Assembly: GCA_963758335.1 (NCBI GenBank)
Contig: CAVWVF010000006.1
Coordinates: 1,054,001 to 1,118,000 of the forward strand
Length of the DNA stretch: 64,000 nucleotides
Source: Roseiarcus sp963758335
Lineage (GTDB): Bacteria; Pseudomonadota; Alphaproteobacteria; Rhizobiales; Beijerinckiaceae
Direction of reading: 5' to 3'
Every line of letters starts with the position of its first letter. Within the stretch, counting starts at the first letter, position 1. The notes under the pieces were generated by a model. The model searched no databases. It worked only from the letters and a program-made list of their open reading frames with translations, and was not told the origin of the DNA. Of this stretch, positions 26,942-35,470 are shown in pieces. The translations under genes were made by a program, and so were the position numbers.

Positions 26942-27919
26942 ATGCGCGTTGCCGCGTGGGCTGAAAGTCGAAGAGGGGATGCGCAGGGGCCGCGCTTCGC
27001 CGCCGCATCATTGGGGTTATTAACGGTCTGCCTCCTGACGTTTCCCGCGGGGCCTGGACGCGCCTTCGACGGAACGACCCCGAGCGCTCCCGCCAAGATT
27101 TCCCCGAAAAGCTTCTCCAGCGCCGAGCAGGCGCTTCGCGTCGGCATCGACGACCTCAATGCCGGCGACGCCGCCTCGTCCGTGGAGGCCCTGACCTACG
27201 CGGCGGAGGGCGGGCAGCCGATCGCGCGCTGGAAGCTCGGCGAGATGTACGCCGACGGCATCGGGGTCGCGCGCGACGACGTGAAAGCGTACCAATACTT
27301 CAATAAGCTGGTCGAGGACTACGACGAGGATGCCCCCGACCAGCGCAACCGCGGCGCGATCTCCAACGCCTTCGTCGCGGTCGGCGTGTATAGCCTCGCC
27401 GGCATCCCCAACAGCAACGTACGCGCCGACCCGGAGCGGGCGCGCGGGCTCTTCCAATACGCCGCGACAACTTTCGGCGACCCGGACGCGCAGTACAATC
27501 TGGCTCACATGTACATCACCGGCGCCGGGGGCCTCGCCAAGGACGACATCATCGCCCTGCGATGGTTGATGCTGGCGGCCGGAAAAGGCCATCGGCCTTC
27601 GCAGGCCCTGCTCGGCCATATGCTCTTCGTCGGCGACGGCGTGCCGCCCCAGCGGGCGAGGGGGCTGATGTGGCTGACCATCGCCAAGAACGGCGCAGAC
27701 GACGGCAAGGACGAATGGATCCGCAACCTCTATCAGAGCGATCTCGCCGCCGCGGCGCCGGAGGACCGGAAAGCTGCTGCCGCGATGCTCGACGAGCGCG
27801 CCAAGGGCCCGCCGCTGCCGTCGTTCATCTCCCGAAGCGTCGTCAGAACGCTACAGATCCTGCGTCCGCTCGGCGTGCCGATGCTGGCCGGCGCGCCCGC
27901 GCCGCAGCCGGCGGAATAG
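26942..27919 (+). CDS. exoR: ExoR-like Sel1-repeat periplasmic regulator
   Basis: 325 residues. A signal peptide (FAAASLGLLTVCLLTFPAGP to GRAFDG) is followed by Sel1/TPR-like repeats: WKLGEMYADGIGVARDDVKA, FQYAATTFGDPDAQYNLAHM, RWLMLAAGKGHRPSQALLGH, FVGDGVPPQRARGLMWLTIA. Order and wording follow Sinorhizobium ExoR, which binds the ExoS sensor in the periplasm and restrains exopolysaccharide synthesis and switches motility. It has an extra Pro-rich C-terminus. No exoS/chvI in the window. Confidence 0.8.
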   Translation: MRVAAWAESRRGDAQGPRFAAASLGLLTVCLLTFPAGPGRAFDGTTPSAPAKISPKSFSSAEQALRVGIDDLNAGDAASSVEALTYAAEGGQPIARWKLGEMYADGIGVARDDVKAYQYFNKLVEDYDEDAPDQRNRGAISNAFVAVGVYSLAGIPNSNVRADPERARGLFQYAATTFGDPDAQYNLAHMYITGAGGLAKDDIIALRWLMLAAGKGHRPSQALLGHMLFVGDGVPPQRARGLMWLTIAKNGADDGKDEWIRNLYQSDLAAAAPEDRKAAAAMLDERAKGPPLPSFISRSVVRTLQILRPLGVPMLAGAPAPQPAE

Positions 27920-28337
27920 GCACCTCCGGCAGCCCCGATCGGCGCGTCGTCGCTCTGTCAAGCTCGCGCCACAAACGCGACCTCTCTTAGATCCGGCTCG
28001 GGGCTCATCCTGCTCGGGGAGCCGCGATGGCAACCTGGTTCGTATCGACGACCCGGCGCGTCGGCCTGGACGTGGAATGGCTGCTCACGCCCGCGCGACG
28101 GACAGCGAAGCGAAGGCTTGCGCGTCCGAGGCGCTGATCCGCGGACTCAGGGTCGAGGCAGGCACGCTTCCCGGGGTCGAGCCTGAAGTGCGGATCGGCT
28201 GGCGCGCGGCCCATCATTGGGCCCAATCGTCCAACGCGGGGTCGATCATGAGCCTGCGCCGGCACTTGAATATGTTTGCCGGCTGAGGCGCGGCGCCTAT
28301 AAGGCCGCGCGGGCGCGTCGCCCGCGAGAGACGGCTT
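27920..28337. other. No firm gene; one weak 69-aa frame
   Basis: A frame at 28077-28286 (MAAHARATDSEAKACASEAL) has no recognisable family or ribosome site, and overlapping frames on the other strand are equally open. Treated as leader DNA of the following operon. Confidence 0.3.
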
Positions 28338-28487
28338 TTGAAATTGCGATTGGTCGAGTTCGCGAGAAGGCAGGCGGCCAGCCATTGGGCCGGGCCAGCG
28401 CTGATCTGCCTAGCGTTGTTCGTCTGCCTGTTCGCGCTCGCGGGACAGACCGTAAACGCCCCGTTCGTATACTACGCGCCGCGATGA
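28338..28487 (+). CDS. Small single-helix membrane protein coupled to the acyltransferase
   Basis: 49 codons from a TTG start preceded by a GAGAG string. The sequence LKLRLVEFARRQAASHWAG leads into the helix PALICLALFVCLFALAG and the tail QTVNAPFVYYAPR. Its stop overlaps the start of the acyltransferase (ATGA), and the positive-inside charge pattern is good. These two facts are the support; no family recognised. It could also be the N-terminal stub of a larger lost membrane protein. Confidence 0.4.
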   Translation: MKLRLVEFARRQAASHWAGPALICLALFVCLFALAGQTVNAPFVYYAPR

Positions 28488-31093
28488 AACGGAGCGCTTC
28501 GCTCGATTTTCTGCGGGGGTCGGCGGCCTTCGCGGTGGCCATCCCGCATTACCTGACGACCAACGCGCCGTTCGCGCCGGCCACTGAGGCCGTGGCTATC
28601 GTCGGCGTCGAGGTCTTCTTCGTTCTCAGCGGGTTCGTGCTCGCGCCGCAGATCGTCGGCTGGGTGATCGCCAGCCCATGGCGCAATCTCGGCGTGTTTC
28701 TCGCCCGGCGTTGGATGCGCACCATCCCTCCCTACCTCGCCGCCCTCGCCGTGATCGCGCTGATGACCGGCAACCTCATGACGGCGGACACACTGCGCTA
28801 CCTGTTCTATGTCGAGAACCTCGTCGGTTCGGCGAATGCGGCCGACTACTACCCGGTCGCCTGGAGTCTCGCGGGCGAGGAATGGTTCTATCTTCTGTTC
28901 GCGCCGCTGATGTTCCTGGTCGGCCGGCTCCTCGGCCGCGGCGACCGGCGGTTCGAAGTGGCGTTTGCGGCCTTGTTCATTCTCGCCGTTGCCGCGCTCA
29001 GGGTCTTCGCCGCGCCGCACGACTGGGACCGAGACGTCCGGAGGGCGACGGTCTTTCGCGTCGACTCGATCGTTTGGGGCTATCTGCTCTACCTGGCGCT
29101 CGAGCGGCGGCCGGACGCGTCATGGCTCACGTCATTGCGAGCGCAGCGAAGCAATCCATTTGAAGGGCAGCGGCGGTGGCATGGATTGCTTCGTCCCCCT
29201 CGCTTCGCTCGGCGTCCTCGCAATGACGAGTTGGCTGGGTTGCGGCGGCTCGCCGCGCTCGGTGCGACGTTCGGCCTGGCGACGGCGCTCGAGTTCGGCG
29301 TCGCAATCGCTGCGATCGGCGGAAGCGCGGCCGCCCAGCAGGCCTTTCCCTATTCATCCGCGCTATTTGGGATGGCGGCGGTCGGGTTCTTTCGCGAGGC
29401 GGATCAGCTCTTCAAGGGGCGGATCGTCAGCGCGGTCAGCTTCTATCTCGGCCGCATCTCCTATTCCGCCTATCTCTTTCACATCGTCATCGTGATGGCG
29501 CTGAAGCCGAGGATCGCGGACTGGCCGCTCCTCGCGCAGCTCGCCCTCTACGTCGCTCTCATCTCAGCCTTCTCGACGGTCTTCTGGCGCGGCTTCGAGC
29601 GGCCGATCCTCGCCCGGCGGCCGAATTATGCGCCGTCGCGCCTTGCCCTCACCCCAACCTTCTCCCGTGATCTCCGGGTCGAGCCCGGGGAGGTGAGGGG
29701 GCGCTGCCCGTCTCGCGCTCGCGGGAGAAGGTCGCGCAGCGGAGCTGCGCCGGACGAGGGCAAGCAGGGACGCTTCCGCCCTTCGCTAACCTTCCTCGCC
29801 CTCGCCCTCATCGCCGCCGGCGCGCTCGCCCGCGACGCCTTCATGGGGGACCGGCCCTACGTCTTCTATCCCGCGCTCATCATCACGGCGATCCTCGCGA
29901 TGGCGCTTGCCGAGCGGGCGGGGCGCTTCGCCGGCGGCTTTGGAGCCGCGGCGCGGACGTTTCTCCTGTTCGCGCTCGCCTTGCCCGTCGCCGACGCGCT
30001 CTACCGATCCTCGACCGGCGTGCCGATCGTCGGCTCGATGGCCGCCCCGACCTATTCCTTTCGCGCCGCGCGCGAGAACCCCGCCGCCTTCGCCATGTGG
30101 TGGTTCTACTATCTCAACGAATGGATCCGCGACGACGGCGTCCGCGCCGCAATCGAGAAGCCGGACCCGGAGAAGAAGCTTCCCTTCGTGTTGGTTCCGG
30201 GGAGCAGCGGCCGCATGTTCGACACGACGATCCGGATCAACGCCGCCGGCTTCCGCGGGCCGGAAATCGCGCCCGACAAGGGCGATCGGTTTCGCATCGT
30301 GGCGCTCGGCGAGTCGCAGACCTTCGGCCCGACCTTGCGCGACGGCGAAAGGCCGTGGCCAGAACTGCTGCAGGCGCTGTTCGACCGGCATGCTTCGTGC
30401 GGCCGGCCGATCGAGGTCGTCAATGCGGGAACGGAGGCCTATACGCTCGAAGACAACCTCGAGCGCATGCGGCGCGATATCCTGCCGCTGAAGCCCGATC
30501 TCATCGTCTCGACGCACGGCATGAACGGCCTCCTGGCGCTCGGCCTCCGGCAAGAAGCGGAGCCGAGCGAACCGGGCGTGCGTCCGCGCGCCTCCGCGCT
30601 GATCGGCCGCGCCGTATTGACGATCGAGCGCGCCGTCCACGACTGGCGAATGCGCAACGCGCCGCATCCCGTCGCGCCGCCGCCGCTTTCCGACGAAGCA
30701 CTTCTGAAGAGCCGCTACGCCGAGGCCTACCGCAAGCTGATCGCGCTCGGTCACGAGAGCGGCGTCCCCGTCGCGCTCGCGACGGCAAGCATGGCGGTCA
30801 ACGAGAGCTCGCCCCGCGAGGTCGAGGATTTTTATGGGGCCGTGTTCAAGCCGATCGACGACATCCTCGCCGCTAACGCCGCCCACAACCGGATGGTGCG
30901 GCTTCTCGCCCCGGAGAGCGGCGCGCCGCTGATCGACATGACGCCGGGGGTCGACGGGGTCTGGGACGACGACCTCTATCTCGACATCGTCCACTTCACC
31001 GAGCGCGGCCACGAGCGGGTCGCGGAGAAGATGTTCGAGGCGCTTCTGCCGATTCTGGCGGGCGAGGGCCTCAGGTGCGAGACGCGCCGTTAA
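28484..31093 (+). CDS. Acyltransferase-3 family protein with C-terminal SGNH hydrolase domain
   Basis: 869 residues. The N-terminal half is an OatA-like acyltransferase-3 domain: SLDFLRGSAAFAVAIPHYL, VGVEVFFVLSGFVLAPQIVG and AWSLAGEEWFYLLFAPLMF, with about ten helices. The C-terminal ~300 residues are periplasmic SGNH: block I ALGESQTFGPT (GES instead of GDS), block III-like THGMNG, and the DIVHFTERGHERVAE catalytic Asp/His pair. It probably O-acylates an envelope polysaccharide. Two repeat elements sit in frame inside it (about residues 216-248 and 388-429), making it longer than relatives. Start ATG at 28484 is fixed by overlap with the small ORF. Confidence 0.75.
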   Translation: MKRSASLDFLRGSAAFAVAIPHYLTTNAPFAPATEAVAIVGVEVFFVLSGFVLAPQIVGWVIASPWRNLGVFLARRWMRTIPPYLAALAVIALMTGNLMTADTLRYLFYVENLVGSANAADYYPVAWSLAGEEWFYLLFAPLMFLVGRLLGRGDRRFEVAFAALFILAVAALRVFAAPHDWDRDVRRATVFRVDSIVWGYLLYLALERRPDASWLTSLRAQRSNPFEGQRRWHGLLRPPRFARRPRNDELAGLRRLAALGATFGLATALEFGVAIAAIGGSAAAQQAFPYSSALFGMAAVGFFREADQLFKGRIVSAVSFYLGRISYSAYLFHIVIVMALKPRIADWPLLAQLALYVALISAFSTVFWRGFERPILARRPNYAPSRLALTPTFSRDLRVEPGEVRGRCPSRARGRRSRSGAAPDEGKQGRFRPSLTFLALALIAAGALARDAFMGDRPYVFYPALIITAILAMALAERAGRFAGGFGAAARTFLLFALALPVADALYRSSTGVPIVGSMAAPTYSFRAARENPAAFAMWWFYYLNEWIRDDGVRAAIEKPDPEKKLPFVLVPGSSGRMFDTTIRINAAGFRGPEIAPDKGDRFRIVALGESQTFGPTLRDGERPWPELLQALFDRHASCGRPIEVVNAGTEAYTLEDNLERMRRDILPLKPDLIVSTHGMNGLLALGLRQEAEPSEPGVRPRASALIGRAVLTIERAVHDWRMRNAPHPVAPPPLSDEALLKSRYAEAYRKLIALGHESGVPVALATASMAVNESSPREVEDFYGAVFKPIDDILAANAAHNRMVRLLAPESGAPLIDMTPGVDGVWDDDLYLDIVHFTERGHERVAEKMFEALLPILAGEGLRCETRR
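29130..29228 (+). repeat. In-frame 99-bp palindromic repeat inside the acyltransferase gene
   Basis: CGTCATTGCGAGCGCAGCG at the left and the complementary CTCGCAATGACG at the right bracket GAAGCAATCCAT...ATGGATTGCTTC. This is the common alphaproteobacterial intergenic palindrome. At 99 bp it adds exactly 33 codons (SLRAQRSNPFEGQRRWHGLL...) without a stop. Confidence 0.8.
29646..29769 (+). repeat. Second in-frame repeat element inside the acyltransferase gene
   Basis: CCTCACCCCAACCTTCTCCCG with a later GCGGGAGAAGG arm, and an internal TCCGGGTCGAGCCCGGGGA palindrome. This is the 'CTCACCC..CTCTCCCGC' type seen between genes at 47.96-48.12 kb. It encodes a low-complexity Arg/Pro-rich loop and keeps the frame open. 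Confidence 0.65.
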
Positions 31094-31122
31094 GAGGCGC
31101 GGCGGCGCTTCGGGCCGAATTC

Positions 31123-31272
31123 CCTGGTTACAGGAAATTTTACAGGGAATTCAGCATTTTTCGGAGCTTTGCAAGGAAAATCGCCCGAAAAAGACGCCCG
31201 ATTTCAATTGCTTGTACGAAAATTCCCTACGCGGCGGAACAGGGAATTTTTTCGGCCGAACAGGGAATTCAT
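31123..31272. repeat. Phased AACAGGGAA repeat element, locus 2
   Basis: Hairpin CCTG-GTTA-CAGG at 31123-31134, with units at 31128 and 31140 (12 apart). After 97 bp, units at 31237 and 31258 (21 apart) follow. TTCCCT at 31222-31227 can pair with AGGGAA at 31240-31245. The IS1380-like element is inserted at its right edge. Confidence 0.6.
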
Positions 31273-32947
31273 CCTAAATTCGGCAGTTGGCTCTGATCGT
31301 CGCCCATGAAGCGGGGGGTGGTTCAATCTGCGGTTGCGTCAAGATGGACATAGGCGCGGTGGCGCGCGCAGGGCGCGGCCTTTGAGGAAGGCTTGAAAGG
31401 CGCGGGAGAGGATTTCGCGCCAACGCTGCCAGGGCGTCAACTGCTCCGCATTTGTGACCAACCGCCTCAGGAATCGGGCTACCGCTCGAAGCGCCTTTGC
31501 GGCGGGAACGGACTTGGCGTGCGTGCTGGCGATCTTGATCGTCGTTTGTCGCGCATGGCGCACCCGTTGGGCGATGGCGTGCAACAACAACGGTCGGCTC
31601 GTGATCGCCTCTCGGTGACGATCCGGCTCGGCCAAGCGCGTGAAGATGTTCCACCAATCATAAAACAACGCCACGAGGCGGGCCGCCAGACGACAGCGCG
31701 CCAGGTCATGAGTGACGAAGCCGCCCCAGCCCCATTGGTTCTTCAACTCGTCGAAAACATTCTCTCCATCGCCGCGGTCGCGATAGAGCTGGCCAAAGCT
31801 TTCCAGAGCCTCGACGAGCGTGGTCGCGAGAACCTGATATTCCCACATCTCCTCGCTCGGGCCGATGTCGGGGAAGGCGAGCCGAGGCGGTCCATCCTCG
31901 TCCATCGCGGGCCTCGCCAGCGCGCCTTTCACGCGCCGCCGCAAGACGACGGCGCGCCGTTGTCGGCTCCAGCCCTGCAATCGAATCTCGGTCTCTTTGG
32001 CTTGCCAACCTTGACCCGAATCGGCCCAATCGCTCTGCCGCGAAAGACGCTCGATCGCGCGTTTGACATTGGCGGTCAGCCGTAACTTGAACAAATACGG
32101 CAAAGCGCGCCGCTCGGCTTCGCCCATGATCCCCTCATTGCCGAAGCCCTTGTCGCCGCGCAAAAGAGAAGGCCAACAATCGCGGGGCGTTCGATCCAAC
32201 AACGCCCACAGGCCAGGCGCGCTGTGATTGGAAGTGTGCTCGTCGCCCGCGCTCACATCCACGTCGAGAACCAATCGCGTCCCCGCCATCGAATAGGTGT
32301 GATAGCAGTGGCTAGGCCGTCCAGGCTTCTTGGGATTGTAGCCGACCACCGCTCCTTCCTGATGGCCGTAGAGCGGCTTCACCGTCGTATCGACGTCGAG
32401 TATCCACGCCTCGCTCAAAAGCGGCTCCACGCAAGGGTCGAGATGACCTCGTATCCAGTTGGCGCCCGCTTCTTCCTCGATCGCCGCGAACGCCCGCCGA
32501 ACCGTGTCCTCGCTGACGATCTTGCTCATGTCGAGAAGCTCGGGCAACACGCCGTCGCCTCGCAGCGCCGCGATATGCGCGTAGCGCTTGTGCCCGGCCA
32601 ACATCGACAACATCGCCGTCCCCAGCACGTCGCGCTTCTTGGGCGCGTTCGGGCTCGTGTAACGCAGCGGGCAATCCGCCACGAACGCCTCGAACAGCCC
32701 CGCAGTCTTCAGAAAATCGATGAAGAACGGCAATTGCCCGAGCGGCGTAAACGCCGCTTCATGGTCAAACTCGACCCGAACCGAACCGGCGAAACTGTCG
32801 ACCACCACGCCCATGCCCGAGGCGTCGGGTTCAACCGCAGATTGTTCACCCGACGGGTGAGCCCCAGAGCGCGCTAAATCTTCTCCCATGCATATGAAAA
32901 TGAATGATTCTCGGCCCGCGGAAAACACCTAAACCGCCGAATTTAGG
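31273..32947 (-). mobile_element. IS1380-like insertion sequence with 5-bp target duplication
   Basis: 1675 bp. Terminal inverted repeats CCTAAATTCGGCAGTTGG (left) and CCTAAATTCGGCGGTTT (right, complement) are flanked by a perfect TTCAT duplication (31268-31272 and 32948-32952). Clean ends plus one open transposase indicate a recent, probably active insertion. Confidence 0.85.
31339..32889 (-). CDS. DDE transposase, IS1380-like
   Basis: 516 residues from MGEDLARSGAHPSGEQSAVE (GTG at 32928 would add 13). N-terminal DFLKTAGLFEAFVADCPL; catalytic-core strings WILDVDTTVKPLYGHQEG (first Asp), LLRGDKGFGNEGIMGEAE (second Asp) and LYRDRGDGENVFDELKNQWG (Glu in the YREK-like box). Full length, no frameshift. 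The family assignment is from these motifs; ISfinder subgroup not determined. Confidence 0.8.
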   Translation of the reverse strand: MGEDLARSGAHPSGEQSAVEPDASGMGVVVDSFAGSVRVEFDHEAAFTPLGQLPFFIDFLKTAGLFEAFVADCPLRYTSPNAPKKRDVLGTAMLSMLAGHKRYAHIAALRGDGVLPELLDMSKIVSEDTVRRAFAAIEEEAGANWIRGHLDPCVEPLLSEAWILDVDTTVKPLYGHQEGAVVGYNPKKPGRPSHCYHTYSMAGTRLVLDVDVSAGDEHTSNHSAPGLWALLDRTPRDCWPSLLRGDKGFGNEGIMGEAERRALPYLFKLRLTANVKRAIERLSRQSDWADSGQGWQAKETEIRLQGWSRQRRAVVLRRRVKGALARPAMDEDGPPRLAFPDIGPSEEMWEYQVLATTLVEALESFGQLYRDRGDGENVFDELKNQWGWGGFVTHDLARCRLAARLVALFYDWWNIFTRLAEPDRHREAITSRPLLLHAIAQRVRHARQTTIKIASTHAKSVPAAKALRAVARFLRRLVTNAEQLTPWQRWREILSRAFQAFLKGRALRAPPRLCPS

Positions 32948-33060
32948 TTCATTGTTCCTGTTCGCGCGAAAGCAGGGAAGTTTCGGGACCGCGGCATCGA
33001 AACGGTGACCTTCGTCCTCCCCGGCGAGCTCCTGCACCAGGACCACACGAGCTCGGCTAG

Positions 33061-33594
33061 GAGCTGCATGTCGAATTCGCGGCCCACCTCTATGACGCCA
33101 TCCTCGTCGCCGGCGCGCCGCATGGGCTCAGGCTAGCGGGCTACCGGGCGATCGAGACCCTTCGCCTGGAGAAGGGCAACAGCGCCTGGGGCGCCGAAAT
33201 CGGCCCCGACCATTCTCCGCTCGTCGCGGGCCTCAGCCGCTTCGTCAAGCTGAAGACGGGCCTGCCGTTTCGCGGCCGGGCGGCTCTCGAAGCCCAGCGC
33301 GCCGAGCCCTTGCCTCGCCTGCTCGCGGGCTTCACGGCGGCGAGCGAGGTCATCCTGCTCGGCCGCGAGACGATTTTTCGGAACGGCGAGCGCGTCGGCT
33401 GGCTGGCGAGCGGCGGCTACGGCCACACCGTGGGCAAAGCGATCGGATATGGCTACGTCCGGCGCGCCGCGGGCGTCGACGCGGATTTCGTCATGTCGGG
33501 CGACTATGCGCTCGAGGTCGCCGGCGAACGGATTCCCGCGGAGCCTTTTCTGAAGCCGCTCTATGACCCCGCGGGGCTGCGCGTGCGGGCGTAG
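33061..33594 (+). pseudogene. C-terminal fragment of a dimethylglycine/sarcosine dehydrogenase-like enzyme
   Basis: Reads ELHVEFAAHLYDAILVAGAP, GYRAIETLRLEKGNSAWGAE, GPDHSPLVAGLSRFVKLKTG and LLGRETIFRNGERVGWLASG, to a natural end AGLRVRA. This is the GcvT-like folate-binding C-terminus of these FAD enzymes, about 177 of ~800 residues. It is preceded immediately by an in-frame TAG and by unrelated DNA, so it is a 5'-truncated relic. Confidence 0.75.
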
Positions 33595-33800
33595 GGCGGT
33601 GGAAGCGGCTCGACCCTGTTTTCCGCGCCAATGTTTGGACAAGTCAACCATTGTCGCTGACTCATTCAATTCGCTTCGTGGCGGGTCGAACCCAGTGTGT
33701 TTGAGTATGGTCGCTACGGGAAAGCTGCCGTACAAAGACGACCGATTGGATGACGGCAATGCTGAAGGGTTTCGGACGCCGGCCCTTTGCAGACGCGGGT

Positions 33801-34027
33801 CTCATGAATCCCCTCATTTGAAAAATGGCCTGATTTCGGCACTTTTTGGCCCTTCAACGTGAGATCAGGGGAACGAAAGCGCCGCTTTTGGAATGACGCG
33901 CCCTCATCAGCGATAATCGCGACGCAAAATCCGGTGCCGCAAAACTCGCAAGACGAGTATCTCGGGATCAAGATACGTATCTGAGGTTGCAAAATTGCCT
34001 GCGACGAAAAATGAGGGGATGGCTGAG
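33801..34027 (+). mobile_element. 227-bp MITE, copy 1, with 9-bp target duplication
   Basis: Ends are CTCATGAATCCCCTCATTT (left) and, as complement, CTCAGCCATCCCCTCATTT (right). A perfect GACGCGGGT flanks both sides (33792-33800 and 34028-34036). The interior is non-coding and rich in palindromes: AAAGCG-C-CGCTTT (33876-33888), ACTCG-CAAGA-CGAGT and AGATACGTATCT. It matches copy 2 at 225 of 227 positions. Confidence 0.9.
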
Positions 34028-34036
34028 GACGCGGGT

Positions 34037-34359
34037 GGCTCGACGGGGGGCCGGCGTTCGAAAGCCTCGTAAGGAGGAGAGCGCGGGGAGGAGGGGGGCG
34101 GTTTGGCTGGGCGGGACCTATGGGGATTTGAGGATCGCGGAGGGATCGCACGTGTGGCTGCGGGGGCCGGAGGCGTCCAGTGTTATCGGTGGGAGCGAAG
34201 ATGACGAGCTTTTTCGATCGCGATCATACGAGGGCTTGGCGTGAGCGCGGCGCTTGGAAAAGGTCGGCGGACGTCGTGAGGACAGGGCTCGTCTGGTCCG
34301 ACGCGCGGCCGGAACTGACGCTGAGCGGTGTTGCGAGGCAGGGAGGACGGCGATCGCGA
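34037..34359. other. No recognised gene; probable terminal part of the IS91-like unit
   Basis: Purine-rich, with short frames only. It lies beyond the 3' end of the IS91 transposase remnant, where that family carries its terminal (ori/ter) sequence. I could not identify the end hairpin with confidence. Confidence 0.3.
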
Positions 34360-34849
34360 TCATGAGGTGTCGATCCTGATCCGGCTCGGCGGTGAAGAAC
34401 GCGCAGGGCGCGCGCCTTCGAACGTTTCGACGATGATCATCCGGCCGCCGCAACATGGACATTGACGCGCAGGCGAAGCTCTTTCGGCCTCGCTGTCCGC
34501 CTCGGCGCGCGAGGGCTCGGGCAAGGCCTCGGGCGCGGCCAGCAAATGGCGCGCGCGCTCGATGTTGAGGGCTCGAACGGCGCTGGCGAATAGGCCGTAA
34601 TGGCGGATGCGGTGGAAGCCGCTCGGCAGCACGTGCAGGAGAAAGCGGCGGATGAACTCGGCGGCGTCGAGCGTCATGGTCCTGAGCCGGTCGCGGCCTT
34701 TGATCCGGTAGTCCTTCCATTTGAAGGTCACGCCGGCCTCGTCGAGCGTGTCGAGCCGCGAGTTGGAGATGGCGACGCGGTGGGTGTAGCGCGCGAGATA
34801 GGCGAGCGCCGCCTGGGCCCGGCGAAGGGTCGCTTGGCGTAGACCACCC
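34360..34849 (-). pseudogene. IS91-family transposase, C-terminal fragment
   Basis: VVYAKRPFAGP, LARYTHRVAISNSRLDTLDE, VTFKWKDYRIKGRDRLRTM and FIRRFLLHVLPSGFHRIRHY are the conserved C-terminal Y2-transposase region, ending with a zinc-ribbon-like CPCCGG. One C is missing in the GGGCCCAGG stretch (about 34820), shifting the frame. The N-terminal two thirds are gone at the intron junction (34850). Confidence 0.8.
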
Positions 34850-35470
34850 TTGCGACAGGGAAAGCTCAGGAGAGGAGAATGAACATGAAGTTCTGAAACC
34901 TTTCATTGCGATCCAGAGGGTTCAACTCCCTCCCGGCAAAGGTCAGCCAACCAGCCGGAAGCGAGCCTTGCATGGCGTGCGGCGACGCCCGTCGTGAAGC
35001 GTAGGCAGCAGGTGCTGAAGCCGCGTGAGTAGCCTCGAAATTTCTATCGCTGGAGCCTTCGCTGTGGGTTGAGCGGGGGCAGCATCGACGACACCGTCAG
35101 GGTGAGGATCGTCGGTCCGGCCGGGGTCTTGGACCGGGGCAAAGGCATAGGACGGATCGCCTGGGAACCTGTGAGATCCCGCCTGCGTCCGAGTGAGAGT
35201 GTGCCGGCAAATGGGCGGCCGGCTGACCAAATGCCCTGGCCCGGCTGGGTCCTCCAACCATCCGGGAGCGCCGCCAAGGCGAGCACGAAGAGCGGAGGAT
35301 CGCGCGGACCCCGGAAGCGAAACAGATAAGCGACCGGGGACGCGCAGGCGGGAAGTCGTAGCGCCTTCATAGTACCGCTGACCGCGGGGAACTGGGCTCA
35401 CCGGGACCCGCGCGAGGGGAGGGGGGCGCCACGGGATGAGAGCCGTTGCCGGGAAACACGGGAGGAGACC

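Noticed and set aside
33890..34000. MITE considered as a riboswitch or sRNA gene
   Set aside because: The 9-bp target duplications and terminal inverted repeats explain it as a transposed element; no promoter evident.
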